This document shows, piece after piece, positions 53,924 to 61,752 of a stretch of DNA of 64,000 nt (positions are counted from its first letter, which is position 1; the number at the start of each line of letters is the position of its first letter). The DNA is from Paenarthrobacter aurescens (GTDB lineage Bacteria; Actinomycetota; Actinomycetes; Actinomycetales; Micrococcaceae): positions 62,001-126,000 of the forward strand of contig NZ_JAOEFX010000004.1 in NCBI RefSeq assembly GCF_025421775.1, in the 5' to 3' direction. The position numbers and the translations under genes are program-made. The notes below the pieces were generated by a model, which did no database searches, was not told the origin of the DNA, and worked only from the letters and a program-made list of their open reading frames with translations.

Positions 53924-53926
53924 AGC

Positions 53927-54694
53927 TCACGACGCCGCGCGGCCTCCCACCATGGCTTCCAACCACTCGCACCATGAACGGAGTGCTGTGGCGTAGCTTT
54001 CGCTCTGTGGTTCAAGCCGGGTCTTCGGGCCAACGATCTGGAGCGCGGCAGCGATCTCACCCTTGAAGTCCCGGACGGGTGCGGCCAGTGAGTAGAGTCC
54101 TGGCTCGGCTTCTTCATCAACAATTGAGTATCCACGCTCCCGGGCTTGGTTGAGCCGGTCCAGGAAGTCTTCAATGGAGGATGGTGTGTTGGGTCCGTGC
54201 TTGACGAATTCCACAGTCTTAAAGAGCGTGCGGATTTCCTCATCCGGGGCATCCCACAGGAGGGCTTGGCCGGCATCACTGCAATAGGCAGGATAAGGCC
54301 GGCCCAGCCAGGAACCCACCAAATTGGCGCTGGCAGGTACCTGTTCACCAATGGTGACTGTGGTGTTCCCGCTTAACACGCCCAGAAAGCATGCTTCATT
54401 GGTTTCCGCTGCCAAGCCTTCAAGTGCCGTGAGCCCGTCGGTCTTGAGTCGTTGCTCCGTGACCAGCTGGGCGTCCGCCAGGATGGACCAGTCCAGGCTG
54501 TATTCCCTGTTGCTGGTGCGGGCCAGGAAGCCTTCCTGGAGGGCGCCTTTGAGGCTCCGTGATACTTGGCTGCGGTCCTTGTCCAAGTGCGCCGCGACGT
54601 CGGCGACAGTACCGCCGTCGTATCCGCGGGCGTGACGGGCCCCAACTGCCAGGATAGACATCATGCCACGGCCCATGCTGGAGGTCTTTGACAT
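53927..54694 (-). CDS. IclR family regulator
   Basis: A 255-residue regulator with an N-terminal HTH (GTVADVAAHLDKDRSQVSRS, LKGALQEGFLARTSNREYSL) and a C-terminal sensor (YPAYCSDAGQALLWDAPDEE, VDEEAEPGLYSLAAPV). It follows the cyclase gene by 25 bases on the same strand and probably controls the YqfO-like/cyclase operon. It has the same overall length as the convergent IclR protein, but its sequence is clearly different. Confidence 0.88.
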   Translation of the reverse strand: MSKTSSMGRGMMSILAVGARHARGYDGGTVADVAAHLDKDRSQVSRSLKGALQEGFLARTSNREYSLDWSILADAQLVTEQRLKTDGLTALEGLAAETNEACFLGVLSGNTTVTIGEQVPASANLVGSWLGRPYPAYCSDAGQALLWDAPDEEIRTLFKTVEFVKHGPNTPSSIEDFLDRLNQARERGYSIVDEEAEPGLYSLAAPVRDFKGEIAAALQIVGPKTRLEPQSESYATALRSWCEWLEAMVGGRAAS

Positions 54695-54719
54695 GGAACG
54701 ATTCTAGCGACACGCAGCC

Positions 54720-55460
54720 CTAGTGAATGGCGAACACCCTGGCGGGGAAGCCGCTGCCTGCCAGGGGCTTGGCCCAGGACGCAACCAGAACGGCACCGGA
54801 CTCGGGCAACCCGTCCAAATGCGCCAGAAGTTCGATCTGCCATTTGTCCTGTGCAAGGACGTAGGTCTCCAGGCTGAAGTCCTGCCGGGAGGTGGCTACG
54901 CCAGGGTCCGTATCGGTTTGTTCGTGGCCCACCGCAGCCACGTCCCGATGTTCTATGAGGTATTCAAGGACCTCCTTGGACCAGCCCGGAGTATGGCTTG
55001 TTCCGGATTCGTCCTTGTTGGCCATGGCCCCGCTGTCGGGCCAGCGGTGGCTCCATCCTGTGCGGAGGGCCACGAATGAACCGCCGGGGATGGCTCCGTT
55101 TCGTGCTTCCCAGGCTTTGACGTCGCCCAGTGTGGGGGTGGCATCACGGTCCGCGCGCACGCGGTGGCTGATGTCCAGGACAACCAGGGGAAGAATCATC
55201 TCGTCCACGGGTATCTGGTCCAAGGTCCGTCCGCCGCGCACAAAATGCGAAGGAGGGTCCACGTGGGTACCCCACTGGCCCACTATTGAGTAGCGGTGGG
55301 CAGTGAATCCGTCGCCCTTCTCCATATCAAAGAGGGCCTCGCGGGATTCATCCGGGAAAGCGGCAAACCGGGGCTGGCCGGGGTGGAAGGCGTGCGTGAG
55401 GTCCGTGAAGGTTCTGTTGCGGAGCAGGGGAGCGAGCTCCTGCCAAAGTCCCGTAGTCAT
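54720..55460 (-). CDS. Cyclase family metal-dependent hydrolase
   Basis: A 246-residue protein of the cyclase family (kynurenine formamidase / isatin hydrolase group). The metal-binding motif is QWGTHVDPPSHF (about residues 62-73), and VGHEQTDTDPG provides the conserved acidic region. FTDLTHAFHPGQPRF near the N-terminus is also typical. Members hydrolyse amides, lactams or related cyclic compounds using Mn or Zn. No tryptophan pathway genes are nearby. Its ATG overlaps the stop of the YqfO-like gene (ATGA). Confidence 0.88.
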   Translation of the reverse strand: MTTGLWQELAPLLRNRTFTDLTHAFHPGQPRFAAFPDESREALFDMEKGDGFTAHRYSIVGQWGTHVDPPSHFVRGGRTLDQIPVDEMILPLVVLDISHRVRADRDATPTLGDVKAWEARNGAIPGGSFVALRTGWSHRWPDSGAMANKDESGTSHTPGWSKEVLEYLIEHRDVAAVGHEQTDTDPGVATSRQDFSLETYVLAQDKWQIELLAHLDGLPESGAVLVASWAKPLAGSGFPARVFAIH

Positions 55461-55906
55461 GAGGCCACGCGGCTTTCGGCAACCGAAGTCAGAACGCTGC
55501 TGGAGACGCTCAGGGGCCCGGACACTTCAATAACGGGGACCTCCCAGGGGTGGATGTCCACGATCCTCTGGACAAGTTGGTGCACTGCGTCCTCATCCAG
55601 CGAGTCATCAAAGTAGGAGGTGAAAACGAAGGTCGGAGAGATGGTTCTCTGGCCTACAGAGCCCAGCGTGGGGTTTGCGCCTTCAGCAACGGTGAACCCC
55701 TCGTAGCCCGCGGAGGACTCGAAGACATGATGGTAGTTGCCGAAGCCACCCAGTTCGGGGCTTTCTGTCAGTGCTTCCAGCAGGGACGAGATGCCGGCGT
55801 CCGCTTCCAGAGCGGCGAGGTCGCCTCCGGCGAGTTGTGTCATGGTCTCGGCCGGGATGGGCCAATGGATGCGGAGCTTCCGAACTGGTTTCAGTTGAAT
55901 CTTCAT
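55457..55906 (-). CDS. Stand-alone YqfO/NIF3-insert-like protein
   Basis: A 149-residue protein starting at the ATG at 55906 behind GGAAGG. Residues about 52-137 read GGFGNYHHVFESSAG, then TVAEGANPTLGSVG and LVQRIVDIHPWEVPVIEVSG. This matches the pattern of the CutA/PII-like domain inserted in YqfO/NIF3 proteins (GNY...EGANP..G..G...HPYE.P..). The two NIF3 metal-binding halves are absent, so it is the insert fold alone with an N-terminal extension of about 50 residues. It is first in an operon with the cyclase and an IclR regulator. The function is unknown; a sensor or metal/ligand-binding partner of the cyclase is a guess. Confidence 0.7.
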   Translation of the reverse strand: MKIQLKPVRKLRIHWPIPAETMTQLAGGDLAALEADAGISSLLEALTESPELGGFGNYHHVFESSAGYEGFTVAEGANPTLGSVGQRTISPTFVFTSYFDDSLDEDAVHQLVQRIVDIHPWEVPVIEVSGPLSVSSSVLTSVAESRVAS

Positions 55907-55971
55907 GGGTGGAACCTTCCGTGGATGTGCCTTCTGTGAAATATCGTGACACACCGTGACGGGCATTACAA

Positions 55972-55994
55972 GCATATGAAATTGCTTATTATGC
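55972..55994. promoter_or_regulatory. Inverted repeat in the divergent YqfO-like/dioxygenase promoter region
   Basis: GCATA at 55972-55976 and TATGC at 55990-55994 form an inverted repeat 66 bases upstream of the YqfO-like start. A nearby direct repeat (CGTGAC twice at about 55945-55960) is also present. The IclR protein encoded by this operon is a candidate binder. Confidence 0.35.
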
Positions 55995-56085
55995 ACACGC
56001 AGCTCAATTCTCCTCGAGGTGTCATCACAGCCTGGGCACAGTTTCCCCATGTACAAGGCATAGGCAGGGCGCGTTTCATGGATTC

Positions 56086-57006
56086 ATGACTTCTCCTCAA
56101 CAGCCGTCCAAGGAACCAACGGACCAAGATCAGCCGCACCCGAACCATGACCGCGGCCTGGAGTTCGATCTCTCCACGCTCCTGAGCCGGCGCCGCACCC
56201 TGGGAGTTCTCTTCGGAGCAGGTACGGCAGCCGCCCTTGCGGCCTGTACGCCAGGTTCGGGAGGGGGCAGCGCGTCGCCGTCGGGCACCGCCGGCACAAC
56301 AGCCACGGCGACGGAAAGTACGACGGCGGTGGCCTCACCTTCGGCAACCAGTACTGTCACTCGTGCACTCGCGGAATGTGGGGTTGAGATCCCTGAAGAG
56401 ACACTGGGTCCCTACCCGGGCGACGGTTCCAATGGGCCGAACGTCCTGGAGGCGTCCGGAGTGGTCCGCCGCGACATCAGGTCCAGCTTTGGCACATCCA
56501 CCACCAAGGCTGAAGGTGTGCCGCTGACGGTTACCTTGACGCTCCTGGACAACGCAAACGGTTGCACGCCGCTGGTGGGTGCCGCTGTATATGCCTGGCA
56601 CTGCGACCAGGACGGCAAGTACTCGCTCTACGATTCAGGGCTTGAGAACGAGAACTACCTCCGGGGCGTCCAGGAATCCGATGCCAACGGGCAGCTTACG
56701 TTCAGCACCATCTATCCCGGCGCCTACAGCGGCCGCTGGCCACATATTCACTTCGAGGTATTCGAATCCATGGGCAACGCCACCTCTGCAGGACAAGTCC
56801 TGGCCGTCTCGCAGATCGCACTCACTGAAAAGGCCTGCAAGGAGGTGTACACGACCGCTGGCTACGAATCCAGCGCCCGGAACTTCCCGAATACAACCCT
56901 GACCTCGGACAACGTCTTCGGTGACGACGGCGGAATATACCAACTGGCGACTATGTCCGGTTCCGTAGCGGGCGGCTACACGGCCGCACTGAACGTCACC
57001 GTTTAG
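56086..57006 (+). CDS. Secreted intradiol ring-cleavage dioxygenase-like lipoprotein
   Basis: A 306-residue exported protein. The N-terminus has a twin-arginine signal SRRRTLGVLFGAGTAAALAA followed by Cys, suggesting Tat export and lipid attachment. A Ser/Thr/Ala-rich linker runs to about residue 90. The C-terminal domain has the intradiol dioxygenase pattern: LGPYPGDG, AWHCDQDGKYSLYD, YLRGVQESDANGQLTFSTIY, and PGAYSGRWPHIHFEV. The probable non-haem iron ligands are Tyr in GKYS, Tyr in GAYSGR and the two His of HIH. Secreted relatives are widespread in actinobacteria, where roles in lignin-derived catechol breakdown are suspected. Confidence 0.88.
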   Translation: MTSPQQPSKEPTDQDQPHPNHDRGLEFDLSTLLSRRRTLGVLFGAGTAAALAACTPGSGGGSASPSGTAGTTATATESTTAVASPSATSTVTRALAECGVEIPEETLGPYPGDGSNGPNVLEASGVVRRDIRSSFGTSTTKAEGVPLTVTLTLLDNANGCTPLVGAAVYAWHCDQDGKYSLYDSGLENENYLRGVQESDANGQLTFSTIYPGAYSGRWPHIHFEVFESMGNATSAGQVLAVSQIALTEKACKEVYTTAGYESSARNFPNTTLTSDNVFGDDGGIYQLATMSGSVAGGYTAALNVTV

Positions 57007-57043
57007 CCCGGCGGTCTCCGAAAGCGGGGCTAGACTCGGGGGC

Positions 57044-58351
57044 ATGCCTTCGAATGCCTCCGCAGCAGTTGACCACATCACGGACCTCGGCGCGTATGTC
57101 TCGGCGTCGCCGTCAAGCTTCCACGCAGTACATGAAGCCGCTCGTCGACTGGACGCAGCAGGCTTCACCGCTTTGGATGAATTGCAGCCGTGGGACGGCG
57201 GTGCGGGCAAGTTCTACATCATCCGTGACGGCGCCCTCATCGCATGGGTAACTCCTGAGAACGCCGGCCCCACCACGGCTTTCAACATCCTGGGCGCGCA
57301 CACCGATTCGCCGTCGTTCAAGCTCAAGCCGAAACCTACTACGGGCAAGTTCGGTTGGCTGCAGGCCGGCGTCGAGGTTTATGGCGGACCGCTTCTGAAC
57401 TCCTGGCTGGACCGTGAGCTGCAGCTGGCCGGCCGCCTCGTGATGCGCGACGGCACGCAACACCTGACTGCTACCGGTCCGCTGCTTCGCTTCCCTCAGT
57501 TGGCCATCCACCTGGACCGTGGCGTCAATGACAATGGGCTCCATCTGTCCAAGCAGCAGCACATGAATCCCATCTTTGGCCAGGGCGATCCGGCAGGCGA
57601 AGATCTCTTGGGACTGCTTGCCGATCGCGTTGAAGGCGCCACTGTGGACGCTGGCGACATTGGCGGGTACGACGTAGTGGTGGCAGACACGCAGGCACCG
57701 GCGATTTTCGGAGCAAATGGTGAGTTCTTCGCTTCCGGCCGCATGGACAACCTTTCCTCCACGCACGCAGGCTTGGTGGCGTTGATAGCGCATGCCGCCG
57801 CCGCACCAGCCGATGGCCCGATCGCCGTCCTTGCGGCCTTCGATCATGAGGAGATCGGCTCCAACTCGCGCTCCGGCGCCTGTGGCCCGATCCTTGAGGA
57901 CATCCTGGTACGCATCTCCGACGGTCTTGGCGCCTCGGTGAGCCAGCGGCGGCAGGCCCTGGCGGCGTCGTTCTGTGTTTCTGCGGACGCGGGCCACGCT
58001 GTACACCCCAACTACGCGGAAAAGCATGATCCCGCCAACAAGCCGGTGCTGAACGGTGGTCCGCTGCTGAAGATCAACGCCAACCAGCGCTACGCAACGG
58101 ATGCCACAGGAGCTGCATTGTGGGCCCGGCTATGCGGAGAAGCCGAAGTGCCCTACCAGGAGTACGTCTCCAACAACGATCTCCCGTGCGGTTCCACCAT
58201 CGGCCCCCTGACTGCCACCCGCCTTGGCATCCGGACGGTGGATGTGGGTATTCCGCTGCTCTCCATGCACTCTGCACGCGAGCTGTGCGGTGTGGAAGAT
58301 CCTAAGAGTTTGGCTGACGTGGCAGAGCTGTTCTTCCGGACCACCGTCTAG
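57044..58351 (+). CDS. apeB: M18 family aminopeptidase
   Basis: A 435-residue metallo-aminopeptidase. Zinc ligands are in LGAHTDSPSFKLKP, GRMDNLSSTHAG and AAFDHEEIGSNSRSG, with the last His in SMHSARELCG. GVNDNGLHLSKQQHMNP is typical of the family. It removes N-terminal residues, usually acidic or bulky, from peptides in the cytosol. It begins 37 bases after the dioxygenase gene. Length and motifs are normal. Confidence 0.94.
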   Translation: MPSNASAAVDHITDLGAYVSASPSSFHAVHEAARRLDAAGFTALDELQPWDGGAGKFYIIRDGALIAWVTPENAGPTTAFNILGAHTDSPSFKLKPKPTTGKFGWLQAGVEVYGGPLLNSWLDRELQLAGRLVMRDGTQHLTATGPLLRFPQLAIHLDRGVNDNGLHLSKQQHMNPIFGQGDPAGEDLLGLLADRVEGATVDAGDIGGYDVVVADTQAPAIFGANGEFFASGRMDNLSSTHAGLVALIAHAAAAPADGPIAVLAAFDHEEIGSNSRSGACGPILEDILVRISDGLGASVSQRRQALAASFCVSADAGHAVHPNYAEKHDPANKPVLNGGPLLKINANQRYATDATGAALWARLCGEAEVPYQEYVSNNDLPCGSTIGPLTATRLGIRTVDVGIPLLSMHSARELCGVEDPKSLADVAELFFRTTV

Positions 58352-58392
58352 CGCAAAAAGCCTCAAGCAGTCATTTCAGGGGTATTTCAAAA

Positions 58393-58408
58393 GTTTCCTA
58401 TAGGAAAC
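58393..58408. promoter_or_regulatory. 16-bp palindrome upstream of the second permease
   Basis: GTTTCCTATAGGAAAC is a perfect palindrome in the 224-base gap before the permease. It is nested between CCTCAAG (58361-58367) and CTTGAGG (58418-58424), which also pair. It could be a repressor operator, or the whole could fold as part of the M18 gene terminator. Confidence 0.5.
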
Positions 58409-58428
58409 ATTAGATGCCTTGAGGGTTA

Positions 58429-58467
58429 CATTTTGTGCACAGTTCCTGTTTCGGGTCGCACAAAATG
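58429..58467. promoter_or_regulatory. 10-bp inverted repeat upstream of the second permease
   Basis: CATTTTGTGC at 58429-58438 and GCACAAAATG at 58458-58467 are perfect inverted repeats with a 19-base spacer, about 110-145 bases before the permease start. The arrangement suits a dimeric regulator or a leader hairpin. Confidence 0.5.
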
Positions 58468-58575
58468 TTCGGTTGCACAGGATCAGCTTTGGTGTAGCAG
58501 GTTAGCGTGAATTAGTCATGTGGCCCGTGGCACACCATAGAGGCCAACCCCAAACCTAAAGGACGGCGCCGATCC

Positions 58576-59979
58576 ATGCACGCTGACCAACAGCTTTCCA
58601 AGTCCCTGAAGCCACGTCACCTGTCCATGATCGCCATCGCCGGCGTCATTGGAGCAGGCCTGTTCGTAGGCTCCGGCGCTGCCATTCAGCAGGCCGGCCC
58701 GGGCATCCTCGTGGCCTACCTGGCTGCAGGCCTCGTGGTCATCCTCGTCATGCGCATGCTTGGTGAGATGGCTGCGGCCAACCCCGAAACGGGTTCCTTC
58801 TCCACCTATGCGGACAAAGCACTTGGCCGCTGGGCCGGGTTCAGCATCGGCTGGCTTTACGCCTGGTTCTGGATCATCGTCCTTGGCATCGAAGCCACGG
58901 CCGGTGCCGCGATCATGCACCGCTGGGTTCCCGGGGTGGACCAGTGGATCTGGGCACTCATCCTCATGGTGCTGCTGACCCTCACCAACCTTGGGTCCGT
59001 GAAGTCCTACGGTGAGTTTGAGTTCTGGTTCGCGTCCATCAAAGTCGCCGCGATCGTCATCTTCCTGCTGGCCGGCATAGCCGCAATTCTCGGCCTCATG
59101 CCGGGCGTTTCAGCGCCTGGCGTCGCCAACCTCCTGGATCAGGGCGGCTTCATGCCGAACGGACCCGGTGCGGTCCTGGCGGGCATCCTCGTGGTGGTTT
59201 TCTCCTTCTTCGGCGCCGAAATCGCCACCATTGCAGCCGGTGAATCCGAGAACCCCGTGGACGCCGTCAAGAAGGCAGTGAAGTCCACAGTGTGGCGCAT
59301 CCTGATCTTCTACATCGGCTCCATCGCCATCGTCGTGACGCTCCTGCCTTGGAACGACGCCTCTGTTGCCAAGAGCCCGTATGTTGCTGTCATCGAGCTC
59401 TACGGCATCCCGGGAGCCGGCACCATCATGGATATCGTTGTCCTCACCTCGGTGCTGTCCTGCCTCAACTCAGGCCTCTACACCGCAAGCCGTATGCTGT
59501 TCTCGCTCTCGCAGCGTGGCGACGCGCCCAAGTCCTGGATGAAGATCTCCAAGCGTGGCGTTCCGGCTGCAGCAGTGCTTGCTTCCACCGTGGTTGGGTT
59601 CATCACCGTAGGCCTGAACTACATTGCGCCGGACACGGTGTTCCTGTTCCTCGTGAACACTTCGGGCGCCATCGCGCTGTTCGTGTGGCTGGTCATCGCG
59701 ACGTCACAGCTCATCCTGCGCAAACGCATGGGCGCGGCAGCCAAGGACCTGGACCTCAAGATGTGGTTCTTCCCGTACCTGACGTGGATTGCCATCGGCG
59801 CCATCGTGGCTCTCATCGTCGGGATGGTCATTATTGAATCCACGCGTGAATCGCTCTTCCTGTCGCTGGCGTTGGCTGCGATCGTGGTGGCCATCGGCGT
59901 GTTCCGCTACCGCAAGCGCGGTGCCGCCTCACCTGAGGCGACCACCACAGAAGCCGAGCGCGCCGACATCCGTTCCTGA
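58576..59979 (+). CDS. Amino acid permease (GabP-like)
   Basis: A 467-residue APC-family transporter with twelve membrane segments. SLKPRHLSMIAIAGVIGAGL, FVGSGAAIQQAGPGILVAYL and SFFGAEIATIAAGESENP are typical of the GABA/aromatic amino acid permease group. It is related in pattern to the permease at 50456 but clearly a separate gene. It stands alone, with a palindrome-rich promoter region and its own terminator. The substrate is not certain. Confidence 0.92.
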   Translation: MHADQQLSKSLKPRHLSMIAIAGVIGAGLFVGSGAAIQQAGPGILVAYLAAGLVVILVMRMLGEMAAANPETGSFSTYADKALGRWAGFSIGWLYAWFWIIVLGIEATAGAAIMHRWVPGVDQWIWALILMVLLTLTNLGSVKSYGEFEFWFASIKVAAIVIFLLAGIAAILGLMPGVSAPGVANLLDQGGFMPNGPGAVLAGILVVVFSFFGAEIATIAAGESENPVDAVKKAVKSTVWRILIFYIGSIAIVVTLLPWNDASVAKSPYVAVIELYGIPGAGTIMDIVVLTSVLSCLNSGLYTASRMLFSLSQRGDAPKSWMKISKRGVPAAAVLASTVVGFITVGLNYIAPDTVFLFLVNTSGAIALFVWLVIATSQLILRKRMGAAAKDLDLKMWFFPYLTWIAIGAIVALIVGMVIIESTRESLFLSLALAAIVVAIGVFRYRKRGAASPEATTTEAERADIRS

Positions 59980-60006
59980 CCGGCGTCGTACACGTCCTTA
60001 TGCCGC

Positions 60007-60047
60007 GGGGCAGCTGCCGTCAATGTTCGACGGCGGCTGTCCCGTTT
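60007..60047 (+). terminator. Terminator after the second permease
   Basis: GGGCAGCTGCCGTC pairs with GACGGCGGCTGTCCC with small imperfections, and CGTTT follows. It lies 28 bases after the stop and is located between convergent genes. Confidence 0.65.
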
Positions 60048-60074
60048 CGGCGTTAAAGGCGCCTACGGTTGGCG

Positions 60075-60734
60075 CTACTGCGCCAGTCCGATCACCAGGT
60101 TGATGGTGACGGCCAGGATGACAGTGCCGAAGAGGTAGGACAGCAGGCTGTGTTTCAGGGCTTCGGCGCGGATCCGGTGGTTGCCAATGTTGGTGTCCGA
60201 TACCTGGTAAGTCATCCCCAGGCTGGTGGCGAGGTAGGCAAAGTCCGTGTACTGGGGCAGGCGGTCCTGATTGAAGCTGATGCCGCCCACTTCACCGCCG
60301 GCGTCGGGCTCCGGGCTGTAGTAGAGCTCCGCGTAGCGCAGGGTGAAGAGCGTTTGGACCAGCATCCAGGACAGGGCCACGCAGGCCAGTGCCAGTCCAC
60401 CCGAGTACCAACGCGTGCCCGAGGCCTCGGCGTGGGAGTCCACGATCACGGCGGCCACAGCGGCAAGGCTGGCCAGGTTTGCCACGAGGATCAGAAGGTC
60501 CGTGGTCCCGCGGGAGGGATCCTCGGAGGTGGCGTGTTGTTCAGTCTGGGCCGGATCCATCCGGGCGATCACCAGCCACACCCAAGCCACATAAACCAGC
60601 GCGGCAACCGCCCAGCCGACTGCCGGGGCATCCACCCAATTGCCAGTAAAGCCCGTGGCGAGGATGGCCGCCGCGCTTGCTGCCACCATGACTATGAAGC
60701 GCAGCCGTGAGCGCCTCACCCGGACGGGTTTCAT
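60075..60734 (-). CDS. DUF1345 family membrane protein
   Basis: A 219-residue protein with five or six membrane segments. SFNQDRLPQYTDFAYLATSL, GMTYQVSDTNIGNHRIRAEA and LKHSLLSYLFGTVILAVTIN match the DUF1345 family signature. Function unknown. I chose the ATG at 60734 (MKPVRVRRSRLRF). The frame continues upstream through the small gene described next, in another phase from it. It follows the small membrane gene by 4 bases, so the two form an operon. Confidence 0.85.
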   Translation of the reverse strand: MKPVRVRRSRLRFIVMVAASAAAILATGFTGNWVDAPAVGWAVAALVYVAWVWLVIARMDPAQTEQHATSEDPSRGTTDLLILVANLASLAAVAAVIVDSHAEASGTRWYSGGLALACVALSWMLVQTLFTLRYAELYYSPEPDAGGEVGGISFNQDRLPQYTDFAYLATSLGMTYQVSDTNIGNHRIRAEALKHSLLSYLFGTVILAVTINLVIGLAQ

Positions 60735-60738
60735 GTAT

Positions 60739-60903
60739 TTAGAAGTCCGCTTGACGTGACAGTTCCGCTTGCTCTCCGCGCTTCTTCTCTGCCTGGATGA
60801 TGCCATCCCTCACCCCGGCGCGGACCACGAAGTAGAGGGCATAGAGCGTAATCGCAGCGAAGACGACCGTCAGGACCAAGGCGTTCAGGGGTGTGGCATC
60901 CAT
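60739..60903 (-). CDS. Small single-span membrane protein, 54 residues
   Basis: The ATG at 60903, behind GGTGGGG, opens a 54-codon frame: MDATPLNALVLTVVFAAITL, then YALYFVVRAGVRDGIIQAEK and KRGEQAELSRQADF. One membrane segment covers about residues 7-27 and a charged helical tail follows. It lies 4 bases before the DUF1345 gene on the same strand and is probably cotranscribed. I do not recognise a family. Confidence 0.65.
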   Translation of the reverse strand: MDATPLNALVLTVVFAAITLYALYFVVRAGVRDGIIQAEKKRGEQAELSRQADF

Positions 60904-61022
60904 GGCCCCACCCTAGCCGGACGCCATCCGGGCAACAGGAATCTACGGAATGACGTTCCTCGTGTTAGTGTCTTTGTCGCTGTCGAGGAGAAAAACGAAA
61001 CACTGGTTCTCCTGATCACCTT

Positions 61023-61105
61023 GCGCGGGTGGCGGAATGGCAGACGCGCTAGCTTGAGGTGCTAGTCCTCGAAAGGGGGTGGGGGTTCAAGTCCCCCTCC
61101 GCGCA
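61023..61105 (+). tRNA. tRNA-Leu (anticodon GAG)
   Basis: The acceptor arm GCGCGGG pairs with TCCGCGC (one G-T pair), with discriminator A at 61105. The anticodon stem CTAGC/GCTAG encloses GAG at 61056-61058. A long variable arm, as in class II tRNAs, precedes the T arm GGGGGTTCAAGTCCCCC. The 3' CCA is not encoded. It reads CUC and CUU codons. Confidence 0.95.
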
Positions 61106-61110
61106 CAAAG

Positions 61111-61144
61111 AAACCCCGGAAGGTCCTTGATCTTCCGGGGTTTT
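61111..61144 (+). terminator. Terminator after tRNA-Leu
   Basis: CCCCGGAAG (61114-61122) pairs with CTTCCGGGG (61132-61140), with flanking A and T tracts (AAA before, TTTT after), so it may work in both directions. On the other strand it could serve the UPF0060 gene. Confidence 0.88.
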
Positions 61145-61182
61145 GTCGTTTCCGGGCGGTGCTCCTGGACTGGCCGCTCGCA

Positions 61183-61521
61183 CTAGGCGCCGGGGCGCGG
61201 AGCAAACATGATGACGCCCACGCCGACGATGCAGATCGCTGCGCCGATAACGTCCCACCGGTCCGGCCGGAAGCCGTCCACGAGCATCCCCCATGCCAAT
61301 GAGCCCGCGATGAACACGCCACCGTAGGCGGCAAGGACCCGGCCGAAATGGGCGTCCGGCTGGAAAGCTGCAAAGAACCCGTAGATTCCGAGTGCCACGA
61401 TGCCCAGCCCGGCCCACCACCAGGCCTTTCCCTCGCGCACGGCCTGCCAGATCAGCCAGGCGCCGCCGATCTCTGCGACGGCAGCCAAAACGAAGAGGAC
61501 GATGGATTTCAGGACGGTCAT
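61183..61521 (-). CDS. UPF0060 (YnfA-like) membrane protein
   Basis: A 112-residue protein with four membrane segments. [20 protein letters not shown] near the N-terminus, [20 protein letters not shown] in the middle and [20 protein letters not shown] at the end match the YnfA/UPF0060 family. These proteins resemble small multidrug-resistance transporters, but their role is not settled. It is convergent with the tRNA gene. Confidence 0.93.
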   Translation of the reverse strand: MTVLKSIVLFVLAAVAEIGGAWLIWQAVREGKAWWWAGLGIVALGIYGFFAAFQPDAHFGRVLAAYGGVFIAGSLAWGMLVDGFRPDRWDVIGAAICIVGVGVIMFAPRPGA

Positions 61522-61551
61522 GGCCCCAGTATTCCCTGCTGCGGGCCTGGG

Positions 61552-61560
61552 TTATCCACA
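61552..61560 (+). promoter_or_regulatory. Single perfect DnaA-box sequence upstream of rpsF
   Basis: TTATCCACA, an exact DnaA-box match, lies in the 231-base region between the UPF0060 and rpsF genes. A single 9-mer can occur by chance, so its role is uncertain. Confidence 0.35.
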
Positions 61561-61704
61561 TACGCTATCTGGCCGGTTCCAGCTCCGGATCCCCTCGAAT
61601 AGCTTTGGGTGCAGGAGATGCACTAAGATATTGAAGTCTGTGTTGCGCCCTCCTTCCGAGTCTTCGGCGGGGGAGCGAGCCACAGCATCGCAAATGAACC
61701 TCCT

Positions 61705-61723
61705 GTTACGGAAATACCGTAAC
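61705..61723 (+). promoter_or_regulatory. Leader hairpin before rpsF
   Basis: GTTACGG-AAATA-CCGTAAC forms a perfect 7-bp hairpin 29 bases before the rpsF start. In several bacteria the S6:S18 complex binds a CCG-containing hairpin in its own mRNA leader; this could be such a site, but the match is only by position and the CCG. Confidence 0.35.
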
Positions 61724-61752
61724 CGCTTAGCCCAAAGGAGGTGGGTTCACAT

